This document shows positions 1-6,875 of a DNA stretch of 25,765 nucleotides, one piece after another. Each line of letters begins with the position of its first letter. Position 1 is the first letter of the stretch. The DNA is taken from NCBI GenBank assembly GCA_002923335.1, contig BEHZ01000005.1, forward strand, positions 1-25,765. The letters run 5' to 3'. The position numbers were made by a program, and so were the translations under genes. The notes beneath the pieces were generated by a model that saw only the letters and a program-made list of their open reading frames with translations, had not been told where the DNA came from and searched no databases. This stretch comes from a bacterium HR23 (GTDB taxonomy: Bacteria > Chloroflexota > Dehalococcoidia > Lucifugimonadales > HRBIN23).

Positions 1-437
1 GCGATCCCTGGGCGGTCGCCCAGGTTGGTGAAGACCGCTCGCAGGTCCCGGCCGTAGCGGGCCATAAAGTCCCGCCCCTTGCGCCCCACGGCGATAACAC
101 TCACCGGCACCGGCTGGTCCAGCATAAAGCGGAGGGCGGTGCGGTTGAGGTTGCTGGGGAGGCCTCCGCACAGCCCCCTATCGGGGGTGATGAGCACCAC
201 CTCTATACGATGCACCGGCCGGCGTTGGAGGAGAGGGGGGATATTCTCCTCTTCTATAGGCTGGGCAGCCAAGTGGCCCAGCAGTTCCAGGATGCGCTGG
301 GCATAGGGACGGCCAGCCAGGGTCGCCTGCTGGGCACGCCGCATCTTGGCGGCCGCCACCATCTCCATGGCCTTGGTGACCTTGGCCGTGTTCTGGACGC
401 TCCGGATACGCCGACGAATTTGCCGTAGAGTAGGCAT
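1..437 (-). CDS. atpG: F1Fo ATP synthase gamma subunit (partial, 3' end outside window)
   Basis: Central rotor stalk of the F1 sector; it couples rotation of the c-ring to catalysis in alpha/beta. About 145 N-terminal residues are visible and the frame runs open off the left edge. The N-terminal helix carries the family hallmark around residues 8-35 (RRIRSVQNTAKVTKAMEMVA, then AAKMRRAQ), and the conserved segment ITPDRGLCGGL follows near residue 80. The start is the ATG at 437, four bases after the alpha-subunit stop, with its ribosome site inside the end of atpA, so the two are co-translated. The beta and epsilon genes would be expected further left, outside the window. Confidence 0.96.
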   Translation of the reverse strand, partial: MPTLRQIRRRIRSVQNTAKVTKAMEMVAAAKMRRAQQATLAGRPYAQRILELLGHLAAQPIEEENIPPLLQRRPVHRIEVVLITPDRGLCGGLPSNLNRTALRFMLDQPVPVSVIAVGRKGRDFMARYGRDLRAVFTNLGDRPGI

Positions 438-441
438 GTGC

Positions 442-2001
442 CTACGCCTTGAAGCCCTGCTTGAACTCGGCGATGGCCTTCTTGAGAGCCTCCTCCGCCT
501 CTTTGGACAGGTCTTTGCTCTCCCGGATGGCCCGGCCCACTTCGGGATGGGCGGTGTCCATAAAACGGTGGAACTCCGCCTCCCAGCGCTGGACCTGGGG
601 GATAGGCACATCGTCCAGGTAGCCGTTGATAACGGCGTAGAGGATCATGACCTCGTGCTCCAGGGGCATGGGCTGGAACTGGGGCTGTTTGAGCACCTCG
701 GTAATACGCTGGCCCCGCTCCAACTGCCGACGAGTGGTGGCGTCCAGGTCGGCGGTGCCGAACTGGGCAAAGGTGGCCAGTTCCCGATACTGGGCCAGGT
801 CTAGGCGCAAGCGCCCGGCCACCCGCTTCATCGCACGGGTCTGGGCAGCGCCGCCCACCCGGGACACCGACAGGCCCACATTGATGGCCGGGCGGATGCC
901 GGCGTTGAACAGGTCCGTCTCCAGGTATATCTGGCCGTCGGTGATGGAGATGACATTCGTAGGAATGTAGGCAGAGATGTCGCCCGCCTGGGTTTCAATA
1001 ATGGGCAGGGCGGTAAGGGAGCCACGGTTGTGGTCAGGGGGAAGGGTAATCCCCTGGCGAGCCGCCAGTTCCCGCACATAGTCAGGGTGGAGTTTGGCAG
1101 CCAGCTCCAGCAGACGGCTGTGCAGGTAGAAGACATCCCCCGGATAGGCCTCCCGTCCCGCTGGACGGCGCAGGAGCAGGGACAACTGGCGGTAAGCCCA
1201 GGCGTGCTTGGTGAGGTCGTCGTAGATGATAAGGGCGTCTTCCCCCTGCTCCATAAACTCCTCGCCCATGGCGCACCCGGCGTAAGGGGCGAGATACTGG
1301 AGGGCGGCCGAGTCCGAGGCGTTGGCCACCACCACAATGGTGTGCTCTATGGCCCCATACTGCTCCAGGATGCTCACCACCTGGGCCACCTTAGACGCCT
1401 TCTGGCCGATGGCCACGTAGATGCAGTAGAGGTCTTGGCCTTTCTGGTTGATGATGGTGTCCAGACAGAGGGCGGTTTTGCCGGTGGAGCGGTCGCCGAT
1501 AATGAGTTCCCGCTGGCCCCGGCCGATGGGGATCATGGCGTCGATGGCCTTGATGCCCGTTTGGACGGGGGTATCCACGCTCTTGCGCTTGGTAACATCG
1601 GGGGCCACCCGCTCCACGGGGCGGAAGCGGTCGGTTTTGATAGGGCCTTTGCCGTCCAGGGGGCGCCCCAAAGCATCCACCACTCGGCCCAGGAGGGCCT
1701 TGCCCACGGGCACCTCCACGATGCGCCCCGTGGTGCGGGCGGTGTCGCCCTCCTTCACCTCCGTTTCTCCCCCCAGGAGCACCACCCCCACGCTGTCCTC
1801 TTCCAGGTTGAGGGCGATCCCCAGGTTGCCGCCAGGGAACTCCACCAGTTCGCTGTAACGGCACCCTGCCAGGCCGTGCACCCGGGCGATACCGTCGCCC
1901 ACCTCCACCACCGTGCCCACCTCCACCATGCTGACCCGGGCCTCGTAGCCCTCAATCTGGCGTCGCAGAACGCTAACGATATCCTGTCCCCGAATCGTCA
2001 T
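442..2001 (-). CDS. atpA: F1Fo ATP synthase alpha subunit
   Basis: Non-catalytic nucleotide-binding subunit of F1, 519 aa, close to the usual 500-550. An N-terminal beta-barrel (about 25-95) is followed by the P-loop GDRSTGKT at 169-176 and the conserved SVSRVGGAAQ segment near residue 380, which contains the arginine that reaches into the neighbouring catalytic site. The P-loop has Ser where most alpha subunits have Gln (GDRQTGKT); this is a small deviation only. The ATG at 2001 is preceded by a GGAGGGA ribosome site. It lies 80 bp downstream of atpH and 4 bp upstream of atpG in the atp operon. A long open frame on the opposite strand is a GC-rich codon shadow. Confidence 0.98.
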   Translation of the reverse strand: MTIRGQDIVSVLRRQIEGYEARVSMVEVGTVVEVGDGIARVHGLAGCRYSELVEFPGGNLGIALNLEEDSVGVVLLGGETEVKEGDTARTTGRIVEVPVGKALLGRVVDALGRPLDGKGPIKTDRFRPVERVAPDVTKRKSVDTPVQTGIKAIDAMIPIGRGQRELIIGDRSTGKTALCLDTIINQKGQDLYCIYVAIGQKASKVAQVVSILEQYGAIEHTIVVVANASDSAALQYLAPYAGCAMGEEFMEQGEDALIIYDDLTKHAWAYRQLSLLLRRPAGREAYPGDVFYLHSRLLELAAKLHPDYVRELAARQGITLPPDHNRGSLTALPIIETQAGDISAYIPTNVISITDGQIYLETDLFNAGIRPAINVGLSVSRVGGAAQTRAMKRVAGRLRLDLAQYRELATFAQFGTADLDATTRRQLERGQRITEVLKQPQFQPMPLEHEVMILYAVINGYLDDVPIPQVQRWEAEFHRFMDTAHPEVGRAIRESKDLSKEAEEALKKAIAEFKQGFKA

Positions 2002-2081
2002 ACATCTCCCTCCACAGCCGTTTCTGGCCTCCTTTGCACCCTCTACGGGCGGAAAGGAGAAAGGCCCACACCACCCTCGGG

Positions 2082-2624
2082 CTATGCGGCTTCTACCAGG
2101 GTCTTGCGCATGGCCTCCAGCCGGCCCCGCACACTGCCGTCCACCACCCGATCGCCGATACGGAGCATCACACCCCCTAGCAGGGACGGGTCGGTGCGCA
2201 CCGAGAGGAGCACCCGCCTTCCCAGGGCCTGCCCGAGGCGCTCCGCCATCTCCTGCTGGTCCCCCTCGGTCAGCGGTGCGCCGGAAACGACCTCCACCCG
2301 CATAACGCCCTGGGCCTGGTCGGCCAGGCGCTGGAACTCCTGGCGCACCAGGGGAAGGATGCGGAAGCCCCGGCGCTCCGCCAGGAGGGCCACCAGGTTA
2401 TACGCCAGGGGATTAAGGTGGGGGAGCACCTCCCGCACCAGGGCGACCCGCTCTTGCACCGGGATGCTGGGGGAGTCCAGGATGGCAGAGGTTTGGTTCC
2501 GGCTCGCCAGGATGGCCAGGGCGTCCAGGTCGTTCAGCCACACCTCCACCGTGCCCTGCTCCTGAGCGATGTGCCAGAGGGCCTGGGCATAGCGTTTGGG
2601 GGAGGGGAGACTTCGTCCCGGCAC
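2082..2624 (-). CDS. atpH: F1Fo ATP synthase delta subunit
   Basis: Peripheral-stalk subunit (OSCP family) that ties F1 to the b subunits; 180 aa, the normal size. It shows the N-terminal RYAQALWHIAQEQG helix, the internal LLAERRGF segment and the C-terminal DPSLLGGVMLRIGDRVVDGSVRGRL stretch typical of the family (shown here in part: LLGGVMLRIGDRVVDGSV). The start is GTG at 2624. There is no in-frame ATG nearby, and TAG-CCT-GTG places it three bases after the atpF stop, with a GGAGGA ribosome site inside the end of atpF, so translation is probably coupled. Confidence 0.95.
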   Translation of the reverse strand: MPGRSLPSPKRYAQALWHIAQEQGTVEVWLNDLDALAILASRNQTSAILDSPSIPVQERVALVREVLPHLNPLAYNLVALLAERRGFRILPLVRQEFQRLADQAQGVMRVEVVSGAPLTEGDQQEMAERLGQALGRRVLLSVRTDPSLLGGVMLRIGDRVVDGSVRGRLEAMRKTLVEAA

Positions 2625-2627
2625 AGG

Positions 2628-3128
2628 CTAGTTCCTCCGCAGGTTTTCGGCCTCTTCCAGCACCCGCTCTACGAGGTGGCGGTGGGCATCCCGGTCCAGG
2701 CTCCGCTCCAGCACCCGCTCGGCGGCACGAATCGCCAGGTCGGCGAAATGCCGGCGCACCTCTTCAATGGCAGCGTCCCGCTCTGCCTGGATCTCCTTGC
2801 GGGCACGTTCCAGGGTTGCCTCAACCTCTTGGCGGGCCCGCTGACGCTCCTCCTCACGATAGCGCTCGGCCATCTGGCGGGCCTGCTCCAGGATGGCCTG
2901 GCTCTCCCGGCGGGCCTGCTCCACCTGCCTCTGCATCTCCTCCTGGGCACGGGCCGATTCCCGCTTCACCCGCTCGGCCTCTTCTACCGCCTCTTTAATG
3001 CGCTGGGAGCGGGCGTCCAGCATGGCCAGCACCCTCTTGTAGACGAAGACATAGAGGATGGCCAGCAGGATGAGGAAGTTCACCAGGTAGGTGATAAGGC
3101 TGGGGAGGTCAAACCCCAGTTTGGCCAT
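2628..3128 (-). CDS. atpF: F1Fo ATP synthase b subunit
   Basis: Membrane-anchored peripheral stalk of the ATP synthase, 166 aa. A single N-terminal membrane helix (about residues 10-30, ITYLVNFLILLAILYVFVY) is followed by a long, highly charged coiled coil rich in Glu, Arg, Ala and Gln that runs almost to the C-terminus. The size and layout fit a homodimeric b rather than a b/b' pair, since only one such gene is present. It sits between atpE and atpH in the canonical order. Confidence 0.95.
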   Translation of the reverse strand: MAKLGFDLPSLITYLVNFLILLAILYVFVYKRVLAMLDARSQRIKEAVEEAERVKRESARAQEEMQRQVEQARRESQAILEQARQMAERYREEERQRARQEVEATLERARKEIQAERDAAIEEVRRHFADLAIRAAERVLERSLDRDAHRHLVERVLEEAENLRRN

Positions 3129-3169
3129 ACCACTCCTTCCTGAGGTGCTTGCGGGGGCGAGGTTGCCCG

Positions 3170-3412
3170 CTAGGCCACCATCGCCAGGATCACCGCCACG
3201 ATAAGGGCATAGATGCCCAGGGCTTCGGCGAAGGCGATGGCCAGGATCATGTTGGTCAGAATGGCGCCACGGGCCTCGGGGTTACGCCCCAGGGCGTTCA
3301 TGGCCGCCGCCCCCAAGAGGCCTATCCCTAGCCCGGGTCCGAGAAGCCCCAGTCCTATAGCCAGCCCCGCTGCCAACATCTTCACCGCTTCAGGGCTCAG
3401 CGCCTCCGGCAT
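3170..3412 (-). CDS. atpE: F1Fo ATP synthase c subunit (proteolipid ring)
   Basis: Two-helix hairpin that forms the rotor ring, 80 aa. Helix 1 is glycine-rich (LAIGLGLLGPGLGIGLLG), the polar loop is GRNPEA, and helix 2 carries the ion-binding Glu in AIAFAEALGIYALI. Aligned by eye with Na+-type rings (Gln in helix 1, ES in helix 2), the helix-1 position is Ile and the residue after Glu is Ala, so the ring looks H+-coupled; that is inference. I chose the ATG at 3412 because GAGGAGG lies 8 bases upstream; a TTG at 3418 would sit only two bases from the ribosome site. Confidence 0.95.
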   Translation of the reverse strand: MPEALSPEAVKMLAAGLAIGLGLLGPGLGIGLLGAAAMNALGRNPEARGAILTNMILAIAFAEALGIYALIVAVILAMVA

Positions 3413-3454
3413 ACGCAAAACCTCCTCAGTGTTTTCCGTTGGGGCAAAGACAGC

Positions 3455-3550
3455 CTAGTCTTTGGTATAGATGGCAAAGACACCGGCTGCTATCGCCCCT
3501 AACATCGCCACAGTGAGCAGGCCCACAGTGATTATGAGGATGAAAGTCAT
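3455..3550 (-). CDS. 31-aa single-span membrane peptide within the atp operon
   Basis: Small open frame between atpB and atpE that I translated by hand. It begins with ATG at 3550, preceded by AGGAGGGG at 3554-3561, which overlaps the atpB stop codon. The peptide is MTFILIITVGLLTV followed by further hydrophobic and Gly/Ala residues, and ends in the polar AIYTKD; residues 3-27 form one predicted membrane helix. The ribosome site, the position only 9 bases after atpB and the clean membrane composition support a real gene. It is not subunit c, b or a AtpI-type protein. I do not recognise a named family; it could be a Fo assembly or stability peptide, but no function can be read from the sequence. 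Confidence 0.72.
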   Translation of the reverse strand: MTFILIITVGLLTVAMLGAIAAGVFAIYTKD

Positions 3551-3559
3551 CTGCCCCTC

Positions 3560-4471
3560 CTAGTGGTGCTCCTCTTCACCATGCCCGGCCACCGCCAGGG
3601 CGACAAACACCGTGGTGAGGCCGGCGAAGATCAGCGCCTGCACAAACCCCACAAGTATCTCCAGGCCGTAGAAAGGCACCGAGAAGACAAAGGTTACCAG
3701 GAAGCCCGATACCAGCAGGAGGATCTCCCCCGCCGTCATGTTGCCGAATAAGCGGAAGGTGAAACTGACGATGCGGATGAACTCGCTGAGCAGTTCCAGA
3801 ACACCCACGAACAGGTCAATAACCCCTTGAAAGAGCCGCCCCCGCAGGAGATTCCCCAGGCGAATGAACTTGCCCAGGTAGGCCAGCCCCAGGGTGCGGA
3901 ACCCCCAGAACTCCACGAAGACGAAGGAGACCAGCGCTAGCGCCAGGGGCATGTTCAGGTCGGTCCCGGCGCCGCGCAGGAGGGGGATGAACACCGTCTC
4001 GGCGTGCCCCTCCTTTATCACCTCCTCCTTGAAACCGAGGGAGGGATAGATAGGCAGAAGGGCCAGCCACGCATTGAAGGCGACGAAGATGAAGATGGTG
4101 GCAATGATGGGGAAGAAGGAGCGGGCGTGCTTGGACCCCACCACGCTCTCCACGAAACGATAGAGGCTTTCAATAAAGACCTCTACGACGCTCTGCCAGC
4201 GCCCCGGCACCACCTGCAGAGAACGGGCACCCCCCACAAACAGGGCGAGGATCACCAGGGTCGCCAGCCAGGAGGAGAGGATAGTATTACGCAGGGTGAA
4301 GGGGCCGATGTGCCAGGGGAGGTGCTCGGCAGACAACTGCACGTGGGGGCGGTGGAGGAACGGCTCCCGCCCCAGGAAGGCCGAGCCAATGGCCCCTGTG
4401 AGGAGGCCTGCCAACCCCAGGGCGACAACAACCAGGGCCGCCAGCACCAACCAGCGCGTGCCTCGACCCAC
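3560..4471 (-). CDS. atpB: F1Fo ATP synthase a subunit
   Basis: Membrane stator subunit containing the two proton half-channels; 303 aa, somewhat longer than the E. coli protein (271). There are roughly six or more membrane helices. The essential arginine is visible at residue 240 in SFTFRLFGNMTAGE (the position of E. coli aArg210). Between helices there is an extra loop (about 145-172, including GFKEEVIKEGHAETV), and the C-terminus is acidic and His-rich (GHGEEEHH). The start is GTG at 4471, with an AAGGAGGGG ribosome site 8-9 bases upstream and 15 bases after the upstream gene's stop. Confidence 0.96.
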   Translation of the reverse strand: MGRGTRWLVLAALVVVALGLAGLLTGAIGSAFLGREPFLHRPHVQLSAEHLPWHIGPFTLRNTILSSWLATLVILALFVGGARSLQVVPGRWQSVVEVFIESLYRFVESVVGSKHARSFFPIIATIFIFVAFNAWLALLPIYPSLGFKEEVIKEGHAETVFIPLLRGAGTDLNMPLALALVSFVFVEFWGFRTLGLAYLGKFIRLGNLLRGRLFQGVIDLFVGVLELLSEFIRIVSFTFRLFGNMTAGEILLLVSGFLVTFVFSVPFYGLEILVGFVQALIFAGLTTVFVALAVAGHGEEEHH

Positions 4472-4486
4472 GAGGAACGCCCCTCC

Positions 4487-4714
4487 TTACTTATCGGGCT
4501 TTGATGCGTTGCCCCCCACGAGAAAGGGCACCAGCATCCGGTAGACCCCGTAAAAAGCGACCCCACTGCCCACCACCACGCCCACCAGGGTGAGCCACGG
4601 CCTCGTCCCCAGCCACCGATCCAAGAGCCACCCCCCCACAATACCCCCCACAATAGAGAGGGCTATGTAGAAGCCCATCCCGGCGATGCGCAGGGCCGGC
4701 ACCCACCAGGCCAC
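4487..4714 (-). CDS. AtpZ/AtpI-family F1Fo ATP synthase accessory protein
   Basis: First gene of the atp operon, 75 aa, with two membrane helices (about 10-32 and 40-62). The pattern of glycine-rich helix 1, GGWLLDRWLGTRPWLTLVG turn and second helix ending in YGVYRML is typical of the small AtpZ/AtpI proteins linked to c-ring assembly or Mg2+ handling. The start is GTG at 4714, with a GGAGG ribosome site about 7 bases upstream. The family assignment rests on shape and position, because these proteins diverge quickly. Confidence 0.85.
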   Translation of the reverse strand: MAWWVPALRIAGMGFYIALSIVGGIVGGWLLDRWLGTRPWLTLVGVVVGSGVAFYGVYRMLVPFLVGGNASKPDK

Positions 4715-4749
4715 ACCCCCACCTCCACGCTTGTGCAGTTTATCACAGA

Positions 4750-4784
4750 GGGAGGGGGCAGGTCACTACCGCCCGCCCCCTCCC
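4750..4784 (-). terminator. GC-rich hairpin between the BFN gene and the atp operon
   Basis: A perfect 10-bp inverted repeat: GGGAGGGGGC at 4750-4759 and GCCCCCTCCC at 4775-4784, with a 15-base loop. It begins 21 bases after the DUF151 gene stop and lies before the first atp gene. On the minus strand it is followed by CTCTGTGATAAA rather than a U-run, so it is not a classic intrinsic terminator. It could be a partial terminator, an attenuator or an mRNA-stabilising hairpin. Confidence 0.4.
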
Positions 4785-4805
4785 GCACATCCCCCAAGCC
4801 AGGGG

Positions 4806-5351
4806 TCAGGAGGTCTTCCCCTTCCCCAGGTCCTCCAGGTTCAGGCCCTCAATGAACTCTTTGAAGGCCCCCAGTTTGCGAAGCTCCTCTTCGCTGACCT
4901 TCCCGGCCTTCTCCGCCTTGGGCCGGCCCTCCTCCCCCACCTCTCCCTCTTTCTCCGGGGTAATGCCCGCTTTCTCCAGCACCGCCTCCTCGGCGTAGAT
5001 GGGAGCGTTCACCCGCACCGCTATGGTGATGGCGTCGCTCGGACGGGCATCTATGTCCAGGGTCTTGCCGTCCACTTCCAAGACGATCTTGGCGTAGAAG
5101 GTATCGTCTTTCAGGTCGTTGACAACGATATACTGAACCCGTGCCCCCAAGGCGTGGATGATGTTGCGCACCAAATCGTGGGTCAAGGGGCGAGGCACCT
5201 GCACATCCTGCAACTTAATGGCGATGGAGTCCGCCTCGGCGGGGCCGATCCAGATGGGGAGGTAGCGCTCCGCCCCCTTCTCCTTCAGAATGACTACCCT
5301 CTGGTAGTTCATCAGGCTCACACGGATGCTGTCTATGACCATCTCCTGCAT
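4806..5351 (-). CDS. Bifunctional nuclease (BFN/DUF151) domain protein
   Basis: 181 aa. Residues 1-125 match the DUF151/BFN fold: DSIRVSLMNYQRVVILKEKG, then RYLPIWIGPAEADSIAIKLQ, then RPLTHDLVRNIIHALGA, and finally DARPSDAITIAVRVNAPIYA. Members are described as having nuclease activity in some plants, but bacterial function is largely undefined. A charged Glu/Lys-rich linker (about 133-155) leads to a short helical tail (SEEELRKLGAFKEFIEGLN) reminiscent of a UvrB/C-type motif, without certainty. The ATG at 5351 has an AGGAG site. The gene begins 18 bases after the midA-like stop, and a possible promoter lies inside the end of that gene. Confidence 0.9.
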   Translation of the reverse strand: MQEMVIDSIRVSLMNYQRVVILKEKGAERYLPIWIGPAEADSIAIKLQDVQVPRPLTHDLVRNIIHALGARVQYIVVNDLKDDTFYAKIVLEVDGKTLDIDARPSDAITIAVRVNAPIYAEEAVLEKAGITPEKEGEVGEEGRPKAEKAGKVSEEELRKLGAFKEFIEGLNLEDLGKGKTS

Positions 5352-5369
5352 GGCCCACTCTCCTCACCG

Positions 5370-6644
5370 TCAAGCCCCATGATACGGCTCGCCCCCCGAA
5401 GATGCAAGATGGTCTTCGGTGCCGATACCTTGCCACCGCACCGCCTGGTGGGGATAGCGCCCCGCCAGGAGGGGGGCGTGGTAGGGGGTCAAACGGGGTG
5501 TCCACCGGGCCAGTGCCTGTTCCAGGAGGGCCCTTCCGTGAGGCTCTAACCCCGCCAGCCCCCACACCGAAAAGGCGGGCAACCCCTTCCCCAGCACCAC
5601 CACGCCGAACCCGCCCAGCCCCTCCGCCTGCACCAGCGCCTGCAGGCCGAAGCGGTTGGCCTCCGCCTCCCCGGGCGGGAGGCGGAGGGCCAGGAGTGCC
5701 CGTCGGAAGGCATCCCACCCCAGGTGGCGCAAGAAGGCCCCCTGGGGGAGGCACCCCACCACCTCCAGCCCCGCCTCCCGGGCGCACCGCTGAAGAGCAC
5801 TGAAGTCCACCGAGGCGGTGATGTCCTGCCGGCCGATATGGTGATAGAGGGCACCCGTCGCCAGGTGTCGGCGGAAGGCACGGATGGTTCCACTCCGTCC
5901 AGAGCGATACAGGTCGGAAGGGGCGCCCCCGTAGTCCAGGATGATGGCCAGGCCCCGCTTCCAGACGCTGGCAACTTCCTGTGCCCAGGTGGGCAGCGCC
6001 AGGCAGGCCTCCCCCTCCATCCCCTCCTCAAGGGGGATGCCCAACCCCTCCACCCATGCCTCCAGGGACGGGGTGGAGGGGCGATCCCACACCTCCACCA
6101 GGCGCTCCCCCTCCAGGGCCACATAGGCCTCCTGCAGTGTTCCCCTGTGAAAACGCCAGCGGTGCACGGGGAAGGCGTCCAGGACTTCGTTGGCCAGCAG
6201 GCACCCTACCAGAGAACGGAAGGGCAAAGAGGCGGTCAACAGGCGCTGGGCGCCGGTTTGACGGGCCAGGTCGGGGGCCGCTGGGATGCCCATATCCAGG
6301 GCCAGGTAGCGCAGGGCCCGGATGAACGCAGAGTCCAGATACCGTGCGAAGGCCAGAAGGTCGTGGGCCAAAAGGCCTTCACCCGCCCCCTGCTCCACCA
6401 AGTAGAAGGGGTTGGGCCTCCCCATGACCTCCCAGACCTGGTAGACCTGCACCGCCAGGAGCGCTCCAAAGGCAGGGTGGGCCTGGGGGCTGGTGAAGTA
6501 GTCCGCCCCGCTCCCCCTTCCTCGCCCTCCCCGGTAGTAGCCCCCCTGGGGGTGATACAGGGCCAGGGCCATAAACTCCGCAAAGGAGACTCTCCCCTCC
6601 CGGCGGATACGCTGGCGGATGGTCTCCTCCACCCCAGGGGTCAT
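5370..6644 (-). CDS. MidA-like class I SAM-dependent methyltransferase (COG1565/NDUFAF7 family)
   Basis: 424 aa. The N-terminal block has the family features GGYY at 34-37, DYFTSP at 48-53 and the SAM-binding loop VEQGAGEGLLA at 83-93. LANEVLDAFPVHRW and a central IILDYGG segment follow, as in NDUFAF7/MidA proteins. The human member methylates an arginine of a complex I subunit; the bacterial target is not established. The frame is open for another 62 codons upstream, but I chose ATG 6644: it has a GGGGAG ribosome site and overlaps the stop of the small upstream gene as ATGA, a classic translational coupling. Confidence 0.9.
   Translation of the reverse strand: MTPGVEETIRQRIRREGRVSFAEFMALALYHPQGGYYRGGRGRGSGADYFTSPQAHPAFGALLAVQVYQVWEVMGRPNPFYLVEQGAGEGLLAHDLLAFARYLDSAFIRALRYLALDMGIPAAPDLARQTGAQRLLTASLPFRSLVGCLLANEVLDAFPVHRWRFHRGTLQEAYVALEGERLVEVWDRPSTPSLEAWVEGLGIPLEEGMEGEACLALPTWAQEVASVWKRGLAIILDYGGAPSDLYRSGRSGTIRAFRRHLATGALYHHIGRQDITASVDFSALQRCAREAGLEVVGCLPQGAFLRHLGWDAFRRALLALRLPPGEAEANRFGLQALVQAEGLGGFGVVVLGKGLPAFSVWGLAGLEPHGRALLEQALARWTPRLTPYHAPLLAGRYPHQAVRWQGIGTEDHLASSGGEPYHGA
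5379..5407 (-). promoter_or_regulatory. Candidate sigma70-type promoter for the BFN gene
   Basis: On the minus strand, TTGCAT (5407-5402) and TATCAT (5384-5379) are separated by 17 bases. The -10 matches 5/6 and the -35 matches 3/6 of the consensus. It would start transcription about 20 bases before the BFN ATG. It lies in the 3' end of the MidA-like gene, so it may be an internal operon promoter or chance. Confidence 0.3.
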
Positions 6645-6853
6645 TCTGTCTCCCCGTCCACAGGCGTCGGGGGAAGGGCAGAACGGGGCGCGAGGGTGGG
6701 CGGGCGGGGCTCGCCCTTGTCCCAGGGGCCGGGGAGGGCGTTGCGGAACTCCCGCTCCGCTCCGCAGAGACGGCATCGCCCCTTGCTGGTGGGGCCGTCC
6801 GGGGCGTCTAGTTCCCAGCGATGGATGCACGCCTGTGGCTTCTGCTTCGGAAT
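6641..6853 (-). CDS. 70-aa zinc-ribbon-like protein, probable ATT start
   Basis: A small protein whose core CIHRWELDAPDGPTSKGRC, then RLCGAEREFRN, has the likely metal ligands Cys9, His11, Cys27 and Cys30 (numbering from the ATT). I know similar short GPTSxGxCxxCG proteins of unknown function from Chloroflexota and some Firmicutes. There is no ATG, GTG or TTG in frame between the upstream gene's stop and this core; an ATT at 6853-6851 lies 6 bases after a strong GAGGAGG site (6866-6860), so I infer an ATT start. The stop TGA overlaps the MidA ATG (ATGA). The C-terminal 30 residues are Pro-rich and probably disordered. The alternative is an upstream start inside the dehydrogenase gene. Confidence 0.75.
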   Translation of the reverse strand: MPKQKPQACIHRWELDAPDGPTSKGRCRLCGAEREFRNALPGPWDKGEPRPPTLAPRSALPPTPVDGETE

Positions 6854-6875
6854 AGCGGGCCTCCTCTCTTCTCTC

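Noticed and set aside
1030..2565. Plus-strand open frame of 511 codons opposite atpA and atpH
   Set aside because: It is antisense to certain ATP synthase genes, has no family resemblance and starts inside atpA.
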